From Nitrospina sp. (GTDB lineage Bacteria > Nitrospinota > Nitrospinia > Nitrospinales > VA-1): DNA of 7,153 nt. This document shows, one piece after another, positions 4,943 through 7,153 of this stretch. The stretch covers positions 1-7,153 of the forward strand of contig DODH01000244.1 in NCBI GenBank assembly GCA_003545625.1, read 5' to 3'. The notes beneath the pieces are model-generated. The model had not been told where the DNA came from, did not search any database, and worked only from the letters and a program-made list of their open reading frames with translations. The translations under genes and the position numbers were made by a program. Each line of letters opens with the position of its first letter. The first letter of the stretch is position 1.

Positions 4943-7153
4943 TTAGCGGATGTCTTCCAGTTTTTCGATCAACAGGGTTTGGATCATCTGTTCCTTTAAT
5001 CTGCGGATCACTTTGTTGAAGTCCAGTTGCGGATTTTTCAGGGACACATAAAAGACATCAATCGCCCGATCTCCCTGGGTAGAAATCTTGGCCCGGTGAA
5101 TGCGGATGCCGAAGTCCACAAAGACAGAGGAAACTTTGTAGAGCATACCAATATGGTCCCTGGCTTCGACTCTGATTACGATGAACGGATTGTCCGTTGT
5201 TTTTTCAACATGCACTCTTGGGATCATAGCCATTTTTTTTTGTCCGCCTGCGTATCGGGTGCGAGATTTCAACAGGTTTTGCAAGTTGGTTTCTTTTGAA
5301 AACAGCTGACTCAAGGTATTTTTAATATCTTTCCAGATTTCAAAGTCCTCGGCTGTGGCATTGGTACCTGCTTCGACCTGTATTGAGACAATCACCGTTC
5401 CATCCTGTTTGAGATAGAAATGCGCGCCAAGAATATTCAGGTTTTTGGCGGTGACGGTACCCACCAGTTTTTTAAAAGCCTCGCTGCCGGTGGGGCAACA
5501 AAGGGTCAGGTTATGGTAGTTCCCTTCTTCATGAAACTGGTGATGCAGAATAAACAGTTTATCTTTAAAAGACCGGATGAGGCGGATATGAAGTGCCACC
5601 TCTTCGGAAGAGGCTGTCATCAAATAATCTTTGGGCATCTGGCGAAGATGGTCTTCAATATCTTTTACAGGTAGTTCCCGATGCAGGGCTTTGAAAACTC
5701 CGGCCCGGGTGGCACGGGGCTGTTGTTCCAGGGACTCCGGGTTTTCCAGGTATTTCAGGGTTCTTTCATATAATTCTGAAAGCAATATCTTTTTCCAGGC
5801 TGTCAGGGTTCCCGGAGCTACCGCCCGCAACTCGGCATAACTGAGAAGGTAGAGTCCTTTCAACTTTTCCGGGTTTTCGACTGTGTTTCCAAATTGCTGG
5901 ATAACCCCAAGCTGGTGAATATCCTGATGCAAGGCTGTGTCGATCAGGGTGTAAGGATTATCGAGAAAGAATTGCAGGGTTTGGGCATCCGCTTCTTCCA
6001 GGTTCAGCCTTTCTGTAAGGGCTTGCAAAAATTCCTGGTGGGCCAATTTGTCATTGGGCATTTTTCGCACCGATTGCAGAAGGGCCGATAATTTCAGGAC
6101 GCCTTTCCCTGGGTAACCACGATACAAGGCGGACAGGTCGGTGGGATTGGTGATGGGGGTAATGGTCAATTCATCCAAAAAGCGGATGACGCGCAGGGAA
6201 TGTTCATCGGCGGTGTAATGATGATAGAAGTCATGGTTCACCTTGCAGTGTGCAAGGCCGAATTCCGGCAAGATTTGTTCAAGAATGCGGGTTTCGTGCA
6301 TCAGTCGCAGGATTTTTTCTGCGGCGTTATCTTCCAGAATGGGAAACAGGAAATCTCTAACCTCCGCGCCCTTCATGAATTGCGCGTTAATGAGGTTTTT
6401 GTGCAATCGCATTTGCCGGCGGAGCTTGTAATCCGGCATGACCTGATGTTTTCTGCAAAGTTCCAGCGCCGTCAATAAAAGGGATTTGTCTTTTTTAAAT
6501 TCCTCTTTCGCATCACCATCGTAAATCAGGGAGGAGTCTGAAATATGGAATCCATGTCCCACGGACTTTTTGGTCAGCGAGGAGATTACTTTTTTGAGAG
6601 ACCTTTTGGGTTGCCGGCAATGCTCGAAAAGGTTTTGGGAAAAAGTATGGATATTTGTGGCGTGCAGATAGTAGTCGCGCATGAACTCTTCAACAGGTTG
6701 GCCATCGATGGAAGACCGGTATCCCAGATTGGCCGCCAGTTGTTTCTGCAGATCGAAAGTCAGGACATCGGTTTTTTTTCCGGTCAGATAATGCAGTTCA
6801 TTGCGGACTCGAAGTGAAAAATCAACCGAATGGTAGAGCGACTCGATTTCCGGCTGGGACAGAACATGGGTCTCATTGATTTCACGAAGCGAGTGACATC
6901 CATAGCGTACGGCGGTAGCCCAAAGGGCATTGTGGTAGTCCCTCAATCCTCCTGGTCCGTTTTTAATATCCGGCTCCGGGTGACAAACCACCCCATCCTC
7001 CTGACCGTGCCGGGTGTATTTTTCTTTCAATTTAGAATTCAAGAACTGTTTTACATTTTTTTGCAAAACATTTTTATGGATGGAGTTGTAGAACTTTTCA
7101 TAAGTGCTTCGGCTACCAATGAGAAACCGGGTTTCGATCATAGAGGTTTTGAT
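4943..7153 (-). CDS. glnD: bifunctional PII uridylyltransferase / uridylyl-removing enzyme, N-terminus cut by window edge; degenerate HD domain
   Basis: GlnD senses glutamine and adds or removes UMP on PII proteins to control nitrogen assimilation. The frame is open from the window edge, and 736 residues are visible. The first, IKTSMIETRFLIGS, matches the segment just after the nucleotidyltransferase core, so that catalytic core (GSxxRxE motif) lies outside the window. Counting from the Met at 7141, PDIKNGPGGLRDYH at 57-70 is the conserved central signature. TADEHSLRV at 310-318 opens the HD region. The expected LLHDIGK is replaced by LLQSVRK, with Gln356-Ser357 in place of His-Asp, and later ligand positions are also altered. 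Two ACT domains follow at about 541-610 and 653-723; the second carries ARDHIGMLYKVSS and the ISTQGDRAIDVFYV strand. The reading frame is intact across all of this, so it is not a pseudogene by frame. No PII or glutamine synthetase gene is in the window. Confidence 0.94.
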   Translation of the reverse strand: MKTSMIETRFLIGSRSTYEKFYNSIHKNVLQKNVKQFLNSKLKEKYTRHGQEDGVVCHPEPDIKNGPGGLRDYHNALWATAVRYGCHSLREINETHVLSQPEIESLYHSVDFSLRVRNELHYLTGKKTDVLTFDLQKQLAANLGYRSSIDGQPVEEFMRDYYLHATNIHTFSQNLFEHCRQPKRSLKKVISSLTKKSVGHGFHISDSSLIYDGDAKEEFKKDKSLLLTALELCRKHQVMPDYKLRRQMRLHKNLINAQFMKGAEVRDFLFPILEDNAAEKILRLMHETRILEQILPEFGLAHCKVNHDFYHHYTADEHSLRVIRFLDELTITPITNPTDLSALYRGYPGKGVLKLSALLQSVRKMPNDKLAHQEFLQALTERLNLEEADAQTLQFFLDNPYTLIDTALHQDIHQLGVIQQFGNTVENPEKLKGLYLLSYAELRAVAPGTLTAWKKILLSELYERTLKYLENPESLEQQPRATRAGVFKALHRELPVKDIEDHLRQMPKDYLMTASSEEVALHIRLIRSFKDKLFILHHQFHEEGNYHNLTLCCPTGSEAFKKLVGTVTAKNLNILGAHFYLKQDGTVIVSIQVEAGTNATAEDFEIWKDIKNTLSQLFSKETNLQNLLKSRTRYAGGQKKMAMIPRVHVEKTTDNPFIVIRVEARDHIGMLYKVSSVFVDFGIRIHRAKISTQGDRAIDVFYVSLKNPQLDFNKVIRRLKEQMIQTLLIEKLEDIR

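Noticed and set aside
4943..7153. glnD considered as a pseudogene because of the altered HD motif
   Set aside because: The frame is uninterrupted, and the central GPGGLRD motif and the ACT domains are well kept, so selective loss of one activity fits better than decay.

Overview
The window reads as ordinary bacterial chromosome. It is dense, has moderate GC and carries single-copy core genes mostly on the minus strand. There are no phage, transposon, CRISPR, rRNA or tRNA signals. The block pheA-tyrA-cmk-rpsA, a class I c-type cytochrome and a GlnD-type PII regulator fit a Gram-negative of the former Deltaproteobacteria or Nitrospinota kind. That placement is an inference from gene order and protein character; no marker here proves it.

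Layout from right to left, in the direction of transcription for most genes. (1) 7153-4943, minus: glnD, missing its first part at the window edge. It has the central UTase helper region, an HD-domain region and two C-terminal ACT domains. (2) 4942-4807: a non-coding spacer with two G/C-rich hairpins that look like a dispersed intergenic repeat, and a possible promoter. (3) 4806-4429, minus: a small exported monoheme cytochrome c. (4) 4415-4107, plus: a thiamine-binding protein of the MTH1187/YkoF-like family, convergent with the cytochrome gene and divergent from pheA. (5) 3943-1, minus: a compact cluster of pheA (chorismate mutase-prephenate dehydratase-ACT), tyrA (prephenate dehydrogenase), cmk (cytidylate kinase) and rpsA (ribosomal protein S1, cut by the window start).

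pheA and tyrA split chorismate and prephenate between phenylalanine and tyrosine. They overlap by 4 bp, and tyrA is followed after 3 bp by cmk, so the three are very likely co-transcribed and translationally coupled. rpsA follows after a 54-bp AT-rich leader that may add its own control. The aroA gene often found between tyrA and cmk in related clusters is absent.

I found no convincing new multi-gene system. The strongest unusual signal is that GlnD has lost the metal-binding HD signature and several other ligands of its uridylyl-removing domain while the rest of the protein looks intact. Next are the repeat-associated promoter and hairpin over the cytochrome ribosome binding site, the obligatory non-AUG start of pheA, and the AU-rich, weak-SD leader of rpsA.
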